Of a DNA stretch of 19,235 nt, positions 9,596 through 19,235 are shown piece after piece. A program made the position numbers and the translations under genes. Source of the DNA: Cerioporus squamosus (taxonomy: Eukaryota > Basidiomycota > Agaricomycetes > Polyporales > Polyporaceae). The notes beneath the pieces were generated by a model. That model was not told the origin of the DNA. It searched no databases and saw only the letters and a list, made by a program, of their open reading frames with translations. The stretch is taken from NCBI GenBank assembly GCA_022592435.1, contig JABYQS010000527.1, forward strand, positions 1 through 19,235, given 5' to 3'. The number at the start of each line of letters is the position of its first letter. The first letter of the stretch is position 1.

Positions 9596-10856
9596 TCATG
9601 CTGCTGAGTACTTGTGTACACATTGGAAGAACCAGCGCAGATCCTCCGGGTCCACTCCAGGCGTAATACCGTGCCCGAGGTTGCATATCCATCCCTTCGG
9701 CGCCTTTCCGCCTTTAAACTGCTCGCACATCCGCTTGACCTCACGCTCGATCGCGTCCCGACCGCCATAGAGGACCATCGGATCCAAGTTGCCTTGAAGC
9801 GCGACCTTATCACCGACGGCCTTGCGCGCGTCCGTAGGGTCGATGCACCAGTCGATGCCGATGACATCGTAGCCGGCCTTGTCCGCAAGCGAGGCGAGTT
9901 GCGAGTTCGCACCCTTGGGGAACAGTGTCATCGGGACTGCGGGGATGTTCCCGGCTGCGAGCTTTTCGCGCACGCCGGAAGCGATGCGCTGGAGGGAGGG
10001 GAGAGAGAACTCCTCGAAGTGATGAGGGGCGAGCTCGCCCGCCCATGAGTCGAAGACCTGTACAAGCTGACGAACGTACAGCGTGAGCCACTAACACCGG
10101 ACCAAACGTACGAACCAAAGCTCACCTGAGCACCGGCCTTGACTTGTCCGACGAGGAAGTCGACGCAAACGTCGGCTATCCTGTCCAAGAGAGCCTTCGA
10201 TTCCTCGGGGTACTGGAAGAGCCAAGACTTGCACTTCTGGAACGTCTTCGTGCCTCCGCCCTCGATCATGTACGAGAACAGCGTCCACGGCGCGCCGCAG
10301 AACCCGATGAGGGGCACCTCGCCATTCAACGCGTGCCGCGTCTGCGCAATCGCCTCGTAGACGTACCCGAGCTCCTTATCGACGTCGACGACCTTCGTGA
10401 GCTTCTCGATGTCCGCGGGCGTGACGAGCGGGTCGGGAAAGTGTGGGCCCGGAATCATCTGGACCTCCATGCCCAATGCCTGTGGGACGACGAGGATGTC
10501 GCTGAAGATGATGGCCGCATCGATGAGGCCAGTGTACCGCCGGATGGGCTGAACGGTGACTTCCTTCGCGAGCTCGGCGGTGCGGCAGATCTCGAAGAAC
10601 TCATGTTCGGCGCGTATGGCGCGGAACTCTGTAGGACGGCAGGGCGCGCGAGGTTGGTTGCGCACACTAGGAGGGAATGAGGGAAAGGACTCACCAGGAA
10701 GGTACCTGCCCGCCTGTCGCATAACCCATACTGGGGCGCGTTCGGTCTCCTCGCCTGAATATCGTAGTTGAGACACGCCCCAGCAAATGGACGCGATGGC
10801 TTCTCACCTCGCGCTGCGCGGAGAATCAGGTCGTTCTTCAAGGGAGGGAAGGACAT
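9596..10856 (-). CDS. HEM12: Uroporphyrinogen decarboxylase
   Basis: Exons 10856-10808, 10754-10695, 10628-10126 and 10057-9596 join in frame into 357 residues, the usual length. The enzyme removes four carboxyl groups from uroporphyrinogen III to give coproporphyrinogen III, the fifth step of haem synthesis, as a cytosolic homodimer without cofactor. The N-terminal signature [16 protein letters not shown] is complete once introns are removed, giving the substrate-binding arginines Arg29 and Arg33. [12 protein letters not shown] contains Asp80, equivalent to the catalytic Asp86 of the human enzyme. The second signature region reads [19 protein letters not shown], and the C-terminal [11 protein letters not shown] holds His333, equivalent to human His339. 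The gene diverges from SHG1 with 385 bases between start codons and converges with cdc14. No frame problems were found. Confidence 0.98.
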
Positions 10857-11241
10857 GGTAGGAGGCAAAGAGGATGGATGCCGCAAAGTACGCGCGCCCG
10901 GACGGTCGAGCCCCATGTCCCCGGTCTCAGTCAGTCTGGCTGAAAGGAGTAGGCCGTCTGCATCCACATGTGAACATTGGGTACGTGTCCGCTGCGAAAC
11001 CCAGGACGTGGAAGGCAGAGCGCAATGCCTTGCAGGGAGTGGCGACCGGGCACATCATGTCTGCGAGCGAGAGCGGTGTGGGCGTGAGACGCGACTCGCA
11101 CCTTGCCTCTTGCTCTCACCTCCCGGTCTTCTCACCGCCGTGGATTCGACGGCACATCTACACGTATAGCCTGGATGCTAGCTTCTTCTCTGTTCTAAGC
11201 TTGTACATAGCATCACGCTCTCGCTCGGCTCGTTTCCTGTC
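10857..11241. other. Divergent promoter region between HEM12 and SHG1
   Basis: This 385-base stretch must carry both promoters. I recognise no TATA box or named operator. Open frames here have no recognisable domain. Confidence 0.5.
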
Positions 11242-11953
11242 ATGTCTATCACGAACCCGACGCAGCTGGTGGAAGAGTGCGGTCGTGTGCCACTGTGGGG
11301 GCCCTTGCATCGATCACTGACTCCGGCGTCCCAGGTTCAAGAAGTCGGGCGAGTTCGACCGACTCCGGCGGGAGCTGCTGAAGGAGTTCCGACAGAGTGT
11401 GGGTACTGCTTGTCTCAGCCTTCGGACGGTACGTGGATGACTTCCCTCGGCCCGTTGGGTGTCTTGCAGGAGGGGGTGGCGTCCTTCCTCGCGCGCGTGG
11501 ACGAAATAGTGAAGGAAAAGCTTGCCTCGGACCCAAAACTTCAATACATGCCTGAAGCAAATGTCTCCCGGGAGGTTATGCAGGAACTCGACAGGTGCGC
11601 CGCCATCTCAACGGTTCTGTGGCTTCGCCGACCAGTAACGGTGTATCGCGACAGGTACCCAATCGTGGAACGCGCCGTGCAAGATGTTCGTCTGCTGAAG
11701 GATCCTACGTTCGTTGCTGGAATGAAAGAATCCATGCGCAAGATTCTGCAGGAAGACCGGAAGGCATCCGGACAAGGTGCGAACATGCCCGAGAGCCTTC
11801 CCTCTCTCGAAGTCTCTGACCTAACCGCTTGCAGGAACCACCAATGGGAATACAACCAACAAGGGCACTCAAGGTCAGAATGGCAATGACAGCGACAGCG
11901 ACGGCAGCGAGGAAAGCATGGACATGGATATCGAAGAATATAGCAGTGACTGA
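11242..11953 (+). CDS. SHG1: COMPASS subunit Shg1/BOD1-like protein
   Basis: Exons 11242-11276, 11335-11398, 11470-11594, 11655-11776 and 11835-11953 join into 154 residues. The spliced N-terminus MSITNPTQLVEEFKKSGEFD, then RLRRELLKEF, and the following segments VASFLARVDEIVKEKL and ELDRYPIVERAVQDVRLL match the COMPASS-Shg1/BOD1 helical domain (about residues 5-110). The tail is glycine-, asparagine- and serine-rich and ends in an acidic stretch (SDSDGSEESMDMDIEEYSSD). In yeast Shg1 is an accessory subunit of the Set1 complex that methylates histone H3 Lys4; related BOD1 proteins regulate phosphatase PP2A at kinetochores in animals. A nuclear COMPASS role is inferred from family and length. 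The second donor must be GTGGGT at 11399 to keep phase. Small size and low sequence conservation leave some uncertainty in family naming, but the splice pattern is convincing. Confidence 0.85.
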
Positions 11954-12463
11954 GACGCGTTCCTGGTCTTGCTCTCTACCGTGGCCCTTAGGTAGTCTAT
12001 GTCCGTTGCATAGACTTCCTAGTCGCCGTATATCAGTCGGACGTGCATTTACTCAGCGTGTGAGCACAGTACTTTGCAACCTGACCAAGAAGTGCAGGAC
12101 CCCTGGCATTTTTGTACGCGCAATGCTGCCAAATGGCCGAATGAACCAGAGGGAAGCAACCGAACGTCCGCAAGTATATACTGATAAACAGAGCGTATAA
12201 CTACATGGTACTCGTCGCACCACCAAACCAAGCGACAGTGACTCAAGCAGGGGTATCAGATTCTATTTGCTTTCAACTCTCTTCACCAACGCAAGCTCGC
12301 GCACCACCACACCTATGTTCACCGAAAGGTCAGGGCACCGCCCAAGCTCGACCAACCAAGACTCAGGGCACCTCAATGACCGAGTCACGACCGGACGCAT
12401 CGGGGTCGACCCAAACCCACGGGCCCAAGGACGCCTCGACAAGCTGCCGGAGTCCCTCCTCGC
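11954..12463. other. Convergent 3' intergenic region between SHG1 and the DUF6534 gene
   Basis: Two genes end toward each other across about 510 bases. I see no gene, repeat or RNA structure here. The plus-strand frame around 12205-12690 is antisense to the DUF6534 3' exons and has no recognisable domain. Confidence 0.45.
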
Positions 12464-14422
12464 TCACACCTCTTCGACGGGGTGTTTGTCCTGGCTGTCG
12501 AACTTGTATTGCTAGCTCAGTGCCACGCTATCAGCGAACACCTGCGCGGTGCGCCGAACGGAACACTCACGTCGTGGTCCGCATCGCCGTCGTGCCGCGA
12601 CTCCTTCGTGGTGTCGATCCGGATCGCGATGCCCTCGCCGCGGCGCTGCGAAGGAGGAGCAAGTCAGCGCCGCACGCAGGGACAGGTTGACGAGAGATGT
12701 TATAACGTACGCCAGGCCCGTTCAGCATCGTTGCTGTGGGTTGCATGTCGCGGAGGGAGAGCGAGACGTCGTTCGCTGACCCTTCGCGCAGGTTCTTGCG
12801 AGCATTGAGAGTGGCCATGAGGGAGTTGGAGTAAACTATAGCCAGGGTGAGCATTGTCCTCTAGTGAGCGCGGACAGCAGAGTCACGTACGTCGGCCAAT
12901 CAGGAAGTAGAACAAGATGTAGACGAAAGCGTTAGGCATCGCAAAGAATGTTATCAAGGATATGCAGGCGCAGACACTTCCGGAAGCAGTTGGTCAGTCA
13001 ACGTGAAAGGAAGCATGGATTTTGGCTCGCGAACCTGGTAAGAAGACCGGTGTTTACAGCGAAGACGATCTATGGTGCACAGTGTCAATTTAGCTGGGAC
13101 AAACGCCGCCGAACGAGGCACATACCAGTTTGTTAATGAGCGTGTTGGATTTAGAGAAGTTTGTGCGAGAGGTGTGTAGGATAGTACACAGGATGGCGGC
13201 GATGGCCACGTCGGCGGCGGCAGCGAAGACATTCATGCAGATGGAAAGTCCCTAGAAGCACGAAGTCATGAACAATCGCCCTGGCTGACGACACCGGCGG
13301 TAGGTACTTACACGAAGCTCGGTGAGATCTTGGAACGTGCGCAGCCAAAACCTGGAGTGTGATGTGAGTCAGAGAACGGATCTTGCCCATGAGGCGAGCA
13401 CTCACGCTCTAGCGGTGTATGTTGCTGACACGCCTGCGATTAAAAGCTAAGTGAATGTGCGCCGATCCATCATGCTTGACGACATACCAAACTCCGCAGC
13501 GACCAGTATCCCCTGTGCATAGTAGTTTAGGGACTTGTAGGAGAGAGAAACTGTGTTGAGCACGTACCACAGGGACGACGAGGTACATCTTCTTCTCACT
13601 CAGTTTCCATACTCGGACAACGAAGAAGCTAGAGAATCCGTTCAGATATGGCCAACGGCATACAGATACCGGAGATACCTTTGCACGAAGAGACCGGTGA
13701 AAGCCTGTTGGGAGAGATGAGCGACGTCCTCCGCAGGAAACACCAGATCAACTCACATTGAAGAGGACCTCAGCGACGATCGTCCTGTTATTCGGCGGAG
13801 GTCAGTCACCGGCGATGTTGCCGAGCAGGGGGCGAGCTACGTACTTGTTGAGCATCGTCATAGCTACGGGGTTGCCATACTCCGAAATCAGGTACCAGTA
13901 GACTGTGAGCCGAAATCAGGGACACGCGAACGGGTGACCCAGTGGCAGAGGACAACATACTGCTATGTGAGATCAAGGCCTACGTGCGTGGAGCCAGTTA
14001 GCCATGGCGGGTGGAACGCCCGAGTCAACCTACCTGATGGATTGAATCCGATGCCCAGACAGACAAGACCTTGAAGACTATCAGCCGATGCAGTTGAGAA
14101 TGGTGATGGAAGACGAACAAGCATCTTCAGGCTGGTCGAGTCGTTTTGGTACCGAGTGAAGTAGTAGTACATCTGAGAACAGGAGACTGGACAACTCGTC
14201 AGGTCAGAATCAGCCGCCACAGAGAACAACACTCACTGCCGTAGAAGCTGGCACAGGATTCATGGTTTCATTAGAGACTACTTGAAGTTAACCGAGCGAC
14301 AACACTCACATGCCGGAGAGGATGACTCCAATCAGGAGTGCACCATACTATCGGAGAGTGGTTAGAGTCTAGGGAAGGTGCGAGCCAGAGGTGAGTACTG
14401 ACGTCTCGTCTATTACAGCCAT
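12464..14422 (-). CDS. DUF6534 seven-helix membrane protein, about 19 exons
   Basis: The minus strand reads from ATG at 14422 to TGA at 12466-12464. I can follow an unbroken frame through about 19 short exons to a protein of about 315 residues. Recognisable pieces, in order, are GALLIGVILSG; FYGISCSQMYYYFTRYQND; VLSVWASDSIHQ; YWYLISEYGNP; AFTGLFVQSFFVVRVWKLS; MNVFAAAADVAIAAILCTIL; TSRTNFSKSNTLINKL; FVYILFYFLIGRLYSNS and LMATLNARKNLR. About seven hydrophobic segments and the closing LYSNSLMATLNAR match the DUF6534 family, which is greatly expanded in Agaricomycetes and has no settled function. The C-terminal cytoplasmic tail is charged (RIDTTKESRHDGDADHD). Coding exons are as short as 11 bases (14237-14247). 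A receptor-like role has been suggested by topology only. Family assignment is strong; some exon ends are my choice. Confidence 0.88.
14237..14247 (-). other. 11-base microexon of the DUF6534 gene
   Basis: CTTCTACGGCA, with CAG before and GTGAGTGTTG after it. Joining AT from 14310, this microexon, and TCTCC from the next exon gives IFYGISCSQ and restores the frame into MYYYFTRYQND. Without it the frame is lost. Confidence 0.65.
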
Positions 14423-15477
14423 GGCGGGCGAGTGTCCGAGAGGTGAGAGGGAGAGGAAGCTGGGAGTCCGTGGCCGGGGCTCTGGGGAGGCGCAGCGTGC
14501 ACAAGAGGTTTTTGACTGGCGACGAGCGACTGTGGAGTACGACGACGTACGTGATCCAGCAAGGTCATCGAAGCTTCCACATTCCAAGAAGGCGAGACCG
14601 CACTCATGTGCTGGGAGCGAAGAACCGGAGTGCAGGTTGACCCAATGAATAAAATGCCATCGGATAGCCTTGCGAGGCAATCGAGTGAACTAGCGAGTTG
14701 CTCGTCCGGGACGCGTGGCGCAGGTTCTGCGTAACAACCCGCGGACAGGAGACATCCAGGTAAGGTAGTCGAGTATCTGTGAAAAAGGAGTACGAGGACA
14801 GCAGGTCACACCGGGTCTACGCATGCGGTGAGCAGACCGTTCTGACGGGGACAGGCGGAGTACATACTGGCCAAAGAGTGTGCACAATTAATAGCGGCAG
14901 GCAGCCCCGGGGACACACCTAGTCCGGGGGCTCGAGAAACGGGGACATGCGACCTCAAAGTGGAAGCCTTCTTGCCCCGTAACAGGCCCGAGTCTTCGGA
15001 GCTGTCCCGGCTGTTGGAGGGTACGGTTGCCGGAGCCAGCCCAGAATTATGTACTGTCTTGAAGAAGCAGCCATGGTATAAGGAACGACTTCCTGGAACA
15101 GGATGTGACGAGTTCGTCCGGACGTCTGCAGGTCAGTAAGAGCCGTCAGTTCGCTCGCATTCGCGGAATCCTTAGGGCCATTACATGCGCTATTAGCTTC
15201 GAGATGTACGAGAGCATGCCATCCATGCTTTTCGAATACTTGTCAAGCGAGGGTCCGCGGAGTCTTGCAGTGGACGGTCGTCGGTGAGGGAACGGCGCAA
15301 GGTGGCGACGGTCTCGGTTCGAACCTAGACGACTGCCCGAAACGGAGTGACAGCCACTGCAGGCGCCCATGCAGCCACGTGCCCCGGATTTTCCAGCGCG
15401 ACTGCTGCACTCGGGCTGCTCAGTGCTCTCCTGTGTCTGTCCACTCCGACTTGTCTTCCCGGCCCTCTCAGTTCCTA
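14423..15477. other. Divergent intergenic region between the DUF6534 gene and bL12m
   Basis: About 1.05 kb between two start codons, the longest gap in the window. I find no coding sequence that splices into a known domain, no tRNA and no repeat pair. A weak TATA-like TGGTATAAGG occurs near 15073-15082, too far from the bL12m start to be assigned. A small unrecognised or non-coding gene cannot be excluded. Confidence 0.4.
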
Positions 15478-16390
15478 ATGGCGGTCAGCTGCTCCTTCCC
15501 ATACTCGATGTGCTTGCGTTCTTACGCCTCTGCAGACCCGGTGTTCCTCCGCCCTTCGTGCCTTCTCCAGGACATGTCGCGCGACGACGCGGTCAGTCTC
15601 CGCCCGCTGTTGCGTGTCTCGCGCACCCCGCTGACCTGGCCTATCTCAGGCCTCGGGCATTTGCTGGCCCCTCACGCTCCCTGGCGACTGAGGCCGCTGC
15701 ATCGTCGTCAACGTCTGCGCCCCCGCCGCCAGCGGACCCGAAGCTCAACAAGATTGTCGACGACATCTCCGGCCTGACCCTCCTCCAGGCTGCGGACCTC
15801 GTCACGCTCCTCAAGGTGCGCATGCGTGTTTGTGTACTTGTCATGCGGACTTCTGAGACCCACCTGCCCTCCATGTAGTCGCGACTGAACATCCAGGAGA
15901 TTGCCATGCCCGCGGCGCCAGCAGCTGCACCTGCTGCCGCTCCTGCTGAGGAGACCGAAGCGGTACGTCCCATTTGCATCATGCGACCCGTGCAAGCAAT
16001 GAACATGCGGGATGCGCGCAACGTGTAGGAGAAGCCGAAGGAGAAGACCGTCTTCAACGTGAAGCTCGAGGCCTTCGACGCCGCCGCGAAGCCCAAGATC
16101 ATCCGCGAGGTCAAGGCCATGGTCCCCAACCTCACGCTGATCGAGGTACGTGCCCCTGATCGCAGCTTCCCTTTCCACGCTGCTCACGACGATCCCCCTT
16201 CTCACTCCTCACCCGCGCAAACACCCACCCCACCCCCGCGTGCGGTTTCCGCGCCCGGTTCCCGCACCTCCAGGCGAAGAAGTTCGTCGAGTCGCTACCG
16301 CAGGTTCTCAAGGAGGGCCTGTCCAAGGAGGACGCGGAGAAGCTCAAAAAGACGTTCACCGACCTCGGCGCGACGGTCGCGCTCGAGTAA
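15478..16390 (+). CDS. MNP1: Mitochondrial large-subunit ribosomal protein bL12m (L7/L12)
   Basis: Exons 15478-15483, 15536-15591, 15650-15815, 15879-15962, 16029-16145 and 16274-16390 join into 181 residues. The predicted N-terminus MATRCSSALRAFSRTCRATT is rich in Arg, Ser and Ala with no acidic residue, a good mitochondrial presequence, and is followed by RSLATEA, a likely processing region. The N-terminal dimerisation segment reads KIVDDISGLTLLQAADLVTL, then LKSRLNIQE. A hinge of Ala and Pro follows (about 85-100). The C-terminal factor-binding domain includes KTVFNVKLEAFDAAAKPKII, AKKFVESLPQVLKEGLSKED and LGATVALE. In the mitoribosome it forms the stalk that recruits elongation and initiation factors. 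The six-base first coding exon (ATG GCG) is inferred because no other upstream ATG gives the right phase; a different upstream exon is possible. The rest is certain. Confidence 0.95.
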
Positions 16391-17050
16391 TCGGCGGGCA
16401 CGAGTCCAGGTCTACGGGTCATTGTCTGCATCGTACATCCTACATTAATGGTCATACTACTGCCTCCACTCCCTGCGTGTGCGATCCCTCCCCGGACTCG
16501 GCCTTGGCCTCGTGCCGCTTCTGATACGCCCCGCCGGACACGATTTAGCGACACGAACAGAAGGAGAAAAGTCCGGCCTTCCAGTTCGACCGTACTGCGT
16601 GAAACTTCGGACGTGGGCAACGGCGAGCGAGGCACAGAACGGCGTGCGCCGACGTTTCGCAGAGGCATCGGACCCGGCATAGGAAAAAATGCCGAAGCGG
16701 CTCATTGGGTCATTGTCCATGACGACAGTACAGCGTATTATAGCGTTTCATATACAGACGCAGGTCGAATGCTCGGTGCAGCTACAGAAACAGTAGTATA
16801 GCAGTCGTGAATAGGGAAGACGGAAGAGGTAAGGTGATAGGCTAACGGAGGATCGACGAGAAAATGAGAGGAGGTTCATCGTGAATCGGTAGAGCCGCGC
16901 GGCACGACGTTTCCATCGATAGCGAGTAACAAGCAAAAGTGGTAGGAAATGTAAGGGAAGAGCGAGCGAGCGAACGCGCCTGCTGTTGCAGGACGTTCAT
17001 CCGCCGGGACTCGGAGGCCGGTCGTGTGGGCGTGCTATCGCCGCGCATGC
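16391..17050. other. Convergent 3' intergenic region between bL12m and Not3/5
   Basis: About 660 bases between two stop codons. Short open frames on both strands have no recognisable domain, and I see no repeat or RNA gene. It presumably holds both 3' untranslated regions. Confidence 0.45.
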
Positions 17051-19235
17051 TTATTCCTCGGAGAGGTTAAGCGGTACTCGAAGCCGGTAGTCTCTCTTCT
17101 TGCGCTGGCACCACGAGCCTTCCCAGTCGAAATAGACGTACACGCCTTGCTCGTACTCCTCCGTGATGGCTTGCGGCTCGGAGTGCCGCTGGAACCACGT
17201 CAGGTACTTCACGTGGAAGCGCCACGACTGCCGCTTGAGCTCTTTCGCAGCGAGGTACCTGTGACGACGGGAGCCGCGATGCGGGATGTCAGTTATGCGC
17301 GTGGGTTTGGGGTGGGCTGGACTCACTGCTGGTACGTGCCAGGGTGATAGTAGAACACGTAGAAGAGCGTCTCGACGTCCAATTGCGAGAAATGCCCGGG
17401 GTGCTGAGCAGAGGGTGCGGCACCTGAGGGTAGTACGATGGTGTCTGGATGGGGTTCCGTGGCACGTAGTACTTCGGCCTATATCAAGGAAGTAGTAGGG
17501 TAAGTGAATATCCTTACGGCATCGGGAGACCTATTCACGCACTTCTCGGTGTCTTGCGGTTGCGGCATGCTCGAGTAGCTTCCCTGCAACAGCTTGTGGA
17601 CCTGGTCGAGGTTCGACATCCGGTGTGGCGCTATGCACCCGAAGTCTCATCAGCATCCCTGCCACGCCGCAACGGCTAACAAAGGGCTCCGGCAAAGCGA
17701 GACACGCACCCTTCTGCTTCACGCTCTCAAAGGACATTACCAAGTCCGACAACGAGCCGGGGAACGCGTTCGCCCGCGGCTGCTGCAGTGGTACGGGCAG
17801 CTGTGATGCTGCCGCTGATGGTGGACGAGCGCCCACCGCGCCCTGTGGAACCTTCGCTGGCTCGTTGTTGAGCAACACACCAGGGGGAACTGTGGTTGTT
17901 GCTGCTGGGCAGGTGGAGGCATCGGTGACGTGCCCGCGGAAGCGCCTGGTGCTGCTGAGAATGCTTGCGCTTGCTGTGGCAATGGTGAAGGCGTAGGCGG
18001 CGATTGTACCGTCGCTGCCGATGCTACAGAGACTCCGTTCGTCTGTGACCCAGATGATGCCGGTTCTTGTGGTGCGGGATTCTGGAGGGTTAATGGTTAA
18101 GCATGACATGACATGTGGACGTAGCATGGTGGACACGCACTGAGACGCCTGGTGGTTGCAACGATGTTGGCGATGATAGCGATGCTGGAAGTGTACGTCA
18201 TCAATTAGGCAGCCCCCACGTACTTGGGAGAATGCCAAACCTTTCCGCGCCGCCGTGCGCAATGGTGACGATGTTGCTGCAGGGGCGCCGATCGAACTGG
18301 GAGTGGCGTCAAGCAGCGCAGGAGAGCCGTGAGCAGAATACAAGGAGTCGTCTGGCGGATAAGATACGGACGCAGCAGACGAGAGCATCGGACTTGTTAC
18401 AGAAGGGTGCGTAAGACTCGGCGATGAAGTCACGGCAGAACGTTGGTCTGTAGGTATTGAACTCGACGGTGTCGTTGATGAAGCTGATGGCGTTGGTGGT
18501 ACAACCGTTGTTTGCGCAGGAGGTGGTGCCGGTGCCTGTGGTGCCTGTGTTGATGCCGAAGGTGCGACAGCTGCAGCAGCAACCTTCGCGTATCCTGATG
18601 GGGGATTTCGTGGAGGCGCAGGCGTCTTCACCATGCTTGCTACAGATTGCTGCGCAAAGTTCGCATGTAATGGCGGTGGTGGTGGTTTCGCCGCTACGAC
18701 CATGGTTAGCGACTTTGTAGCGATAGAAATCACTAACAACGCACGTTCTGCTGCTGCTATTGATTGCTCTGTAGAGGCAAATGATCAGTGTCGTTCAGGT
18801 CACATAATCTCTACGACTCACTTCTTGTTGCAGTGTCGTCGCAGCTTCTTCAAAACCGGACTGTCGCGTTTACTGCTTGTCACACTCTCCTCATCATGCT
18901 CTTCGCTGGTGTTCGTACAAGCAAACCTGGTGAACAGTGAGACCCCAACGGAAACGGACATGAAAGAGCCGACGCACCTTCACTTGCCTCCTCCGAATCT
19001 TCACTCTCGCTCTCATCATGCGGGATTCGGAACTTCTCCTCCTCCTCATCGAGATTGAGCTCGTCGTACACGCCTTCGTACTCATCGAAGTCCTCATCCT
19101 TCCCGTATGATGAGAAGAAAGAACGGAACGGATACTGTGAACTTACCTATTGCTCTCCACGAAGTACTTCACGTCGTCTTGGAGAGCAAGGACCTTGTCG
19201 GTCGCCAGCGTGCCGTTGTCCAGTAACCGGAGGAT
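17051..19235 (-). CDS. NOT3: CCR4-NOT complex subunit Not3/Not5 (5' partial, several frameshifts)
   Basis: The gene enters from the right edge and ends at TAA 17053-17051. The first exon seen (19235-19147) encodes [20 protein letters not shown], then YFVESN, the end of the Not3/5 N-terminal domain. Next come the acidic [13 protein letters not shown], a Lys/Gln segment, and a long Ala/Pro/Ser/Gln-rich linker ([32 protein letters not shown]). The C-terminal NOT module follows: [69 protein letters not shown] and [20 protein letters not shown]. Not3/5 binds Not1 and Not2 and couples translation to mRNA deadenylation and decay. Conserved blocks lie in different frames, needing one-base changes near 19098, 18844, 17883-17887, about 17478, 17390, 17084 and 17067. 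Missing exons to the right hold most of the N-terminal coiled coil. Confidence 0.92.

Noticed and set aside
10144..10680. 178-codon open frame on the plus strand
   Set aside because: It is antisense to HEM12 exon 3, which is a certain gene; GC-rich third positions keep the opposite strand open.
12205..12690. Plus-strand open frame of 161 codons downstream of SHG1
   Set aside because: Its second half is antisense to DUF6534 exons and the first half is compositionally like 3' flank; no domain is seen.
15300..15330. GGTTCGAACCT, resembling the B box of a tRNA gene
   Set aside because: The T stem does not pair properly around the loop, there is no A box at the right distance and no acceptor stem can be formed.
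15369..15591. ATG at 15369 as the bL12m start, giving a 110-residue N-terminal extension
   Set aside because: The extension is Cys- and Pro-rich and reads through two good introns; removing them gives a classical presequence.
16132..16680. 182-codon minus-strand open frame overlapping the bL12m 3' end
   Set aside because: It runs over two exons and an intron of bL12m, has low-complexity Arg/Ser/Gly content and no recognisable domain.
1..19235. A new multi-gene system, biosynthetic cluster or defence island
   Set aside because: All recognised genes are unlinked housekeeping functions or a common membrane family; no CRISPR-like arrays, toxin pairs, reverse transcriptases or cluster enzymes were seen.

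Overview
This window is nuclear DNA of a filamentous basidiomycete, most likely an Agaricomycete. Genes are dense and on both strands, introns are mostly 50-65 bases with GT...AG ends and several per gene, and there is a DUF6534 membrane protein, a family typical of mushroom-forming fungi. I predicted the splicing by eye from reading frame and family conservation. I ran no homology search.

Layout, left to right: (1) 5' part of a DHA1-type major facilitator transporter, minus strand, 745 to beyond the left edge. (2) Mitochondrial ribosomal protein uL24m, minus, 2820-1517. (3) A gene-free stretch with a 495-base element bounded by inverted repeats and TA dinucleotides, 2959-3453, probably a MITE. 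(4) An Mbp1/Res-type APSES-ankyrin G1/S transcription factor, minus, 6022-3670. (5) The dual-specificity phosphatase Cdc14, plus, 6742-8991, divergent from mbp1. (6) Uroporphyrinogen decarboxylase (HEM12), minus, 10856-9596. (7) A Shg1/BOD1-like COMPASS subunit, plus, 11242-11953, divergent from HEM12. (8) A DUF6534 seven-helix membrane protein of about 19 exons, minus, 14422-12464. (9) Mitochondrial ribosomal protein bL12m, plus, 15478-16390. (10) A CCR4-NOT subunit of the Not3/Not5 family, minus, from beyond the right edge to 17051.

The content is mostly housekeeping: cell-cycle control (mbp1, cdc14), haem synthesis, mitochondrial translation (two genes), histone methylation and mRNA decay. 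I see no gene cluster, phage-like island or defence system, and nothing that supports a new multi-gene system. The most interesting points are the MCB-containing intergenic region between mbp1 and cdc14, the MITE-like element, two very short exons, and the uneven distribution of single-base frameshifts.

The frameshifts matter for anyone using this annotation. The six genes between 3670 and 16390 can each be spliced into an unbroken frame. The three genes at the ends (transporter, uL24m beyond its fourth exon start, Not3/5) each need one-base corrections, many in short homopolymers. Because two of them are normally essential, I read this as local sequence error rather than gene decay.
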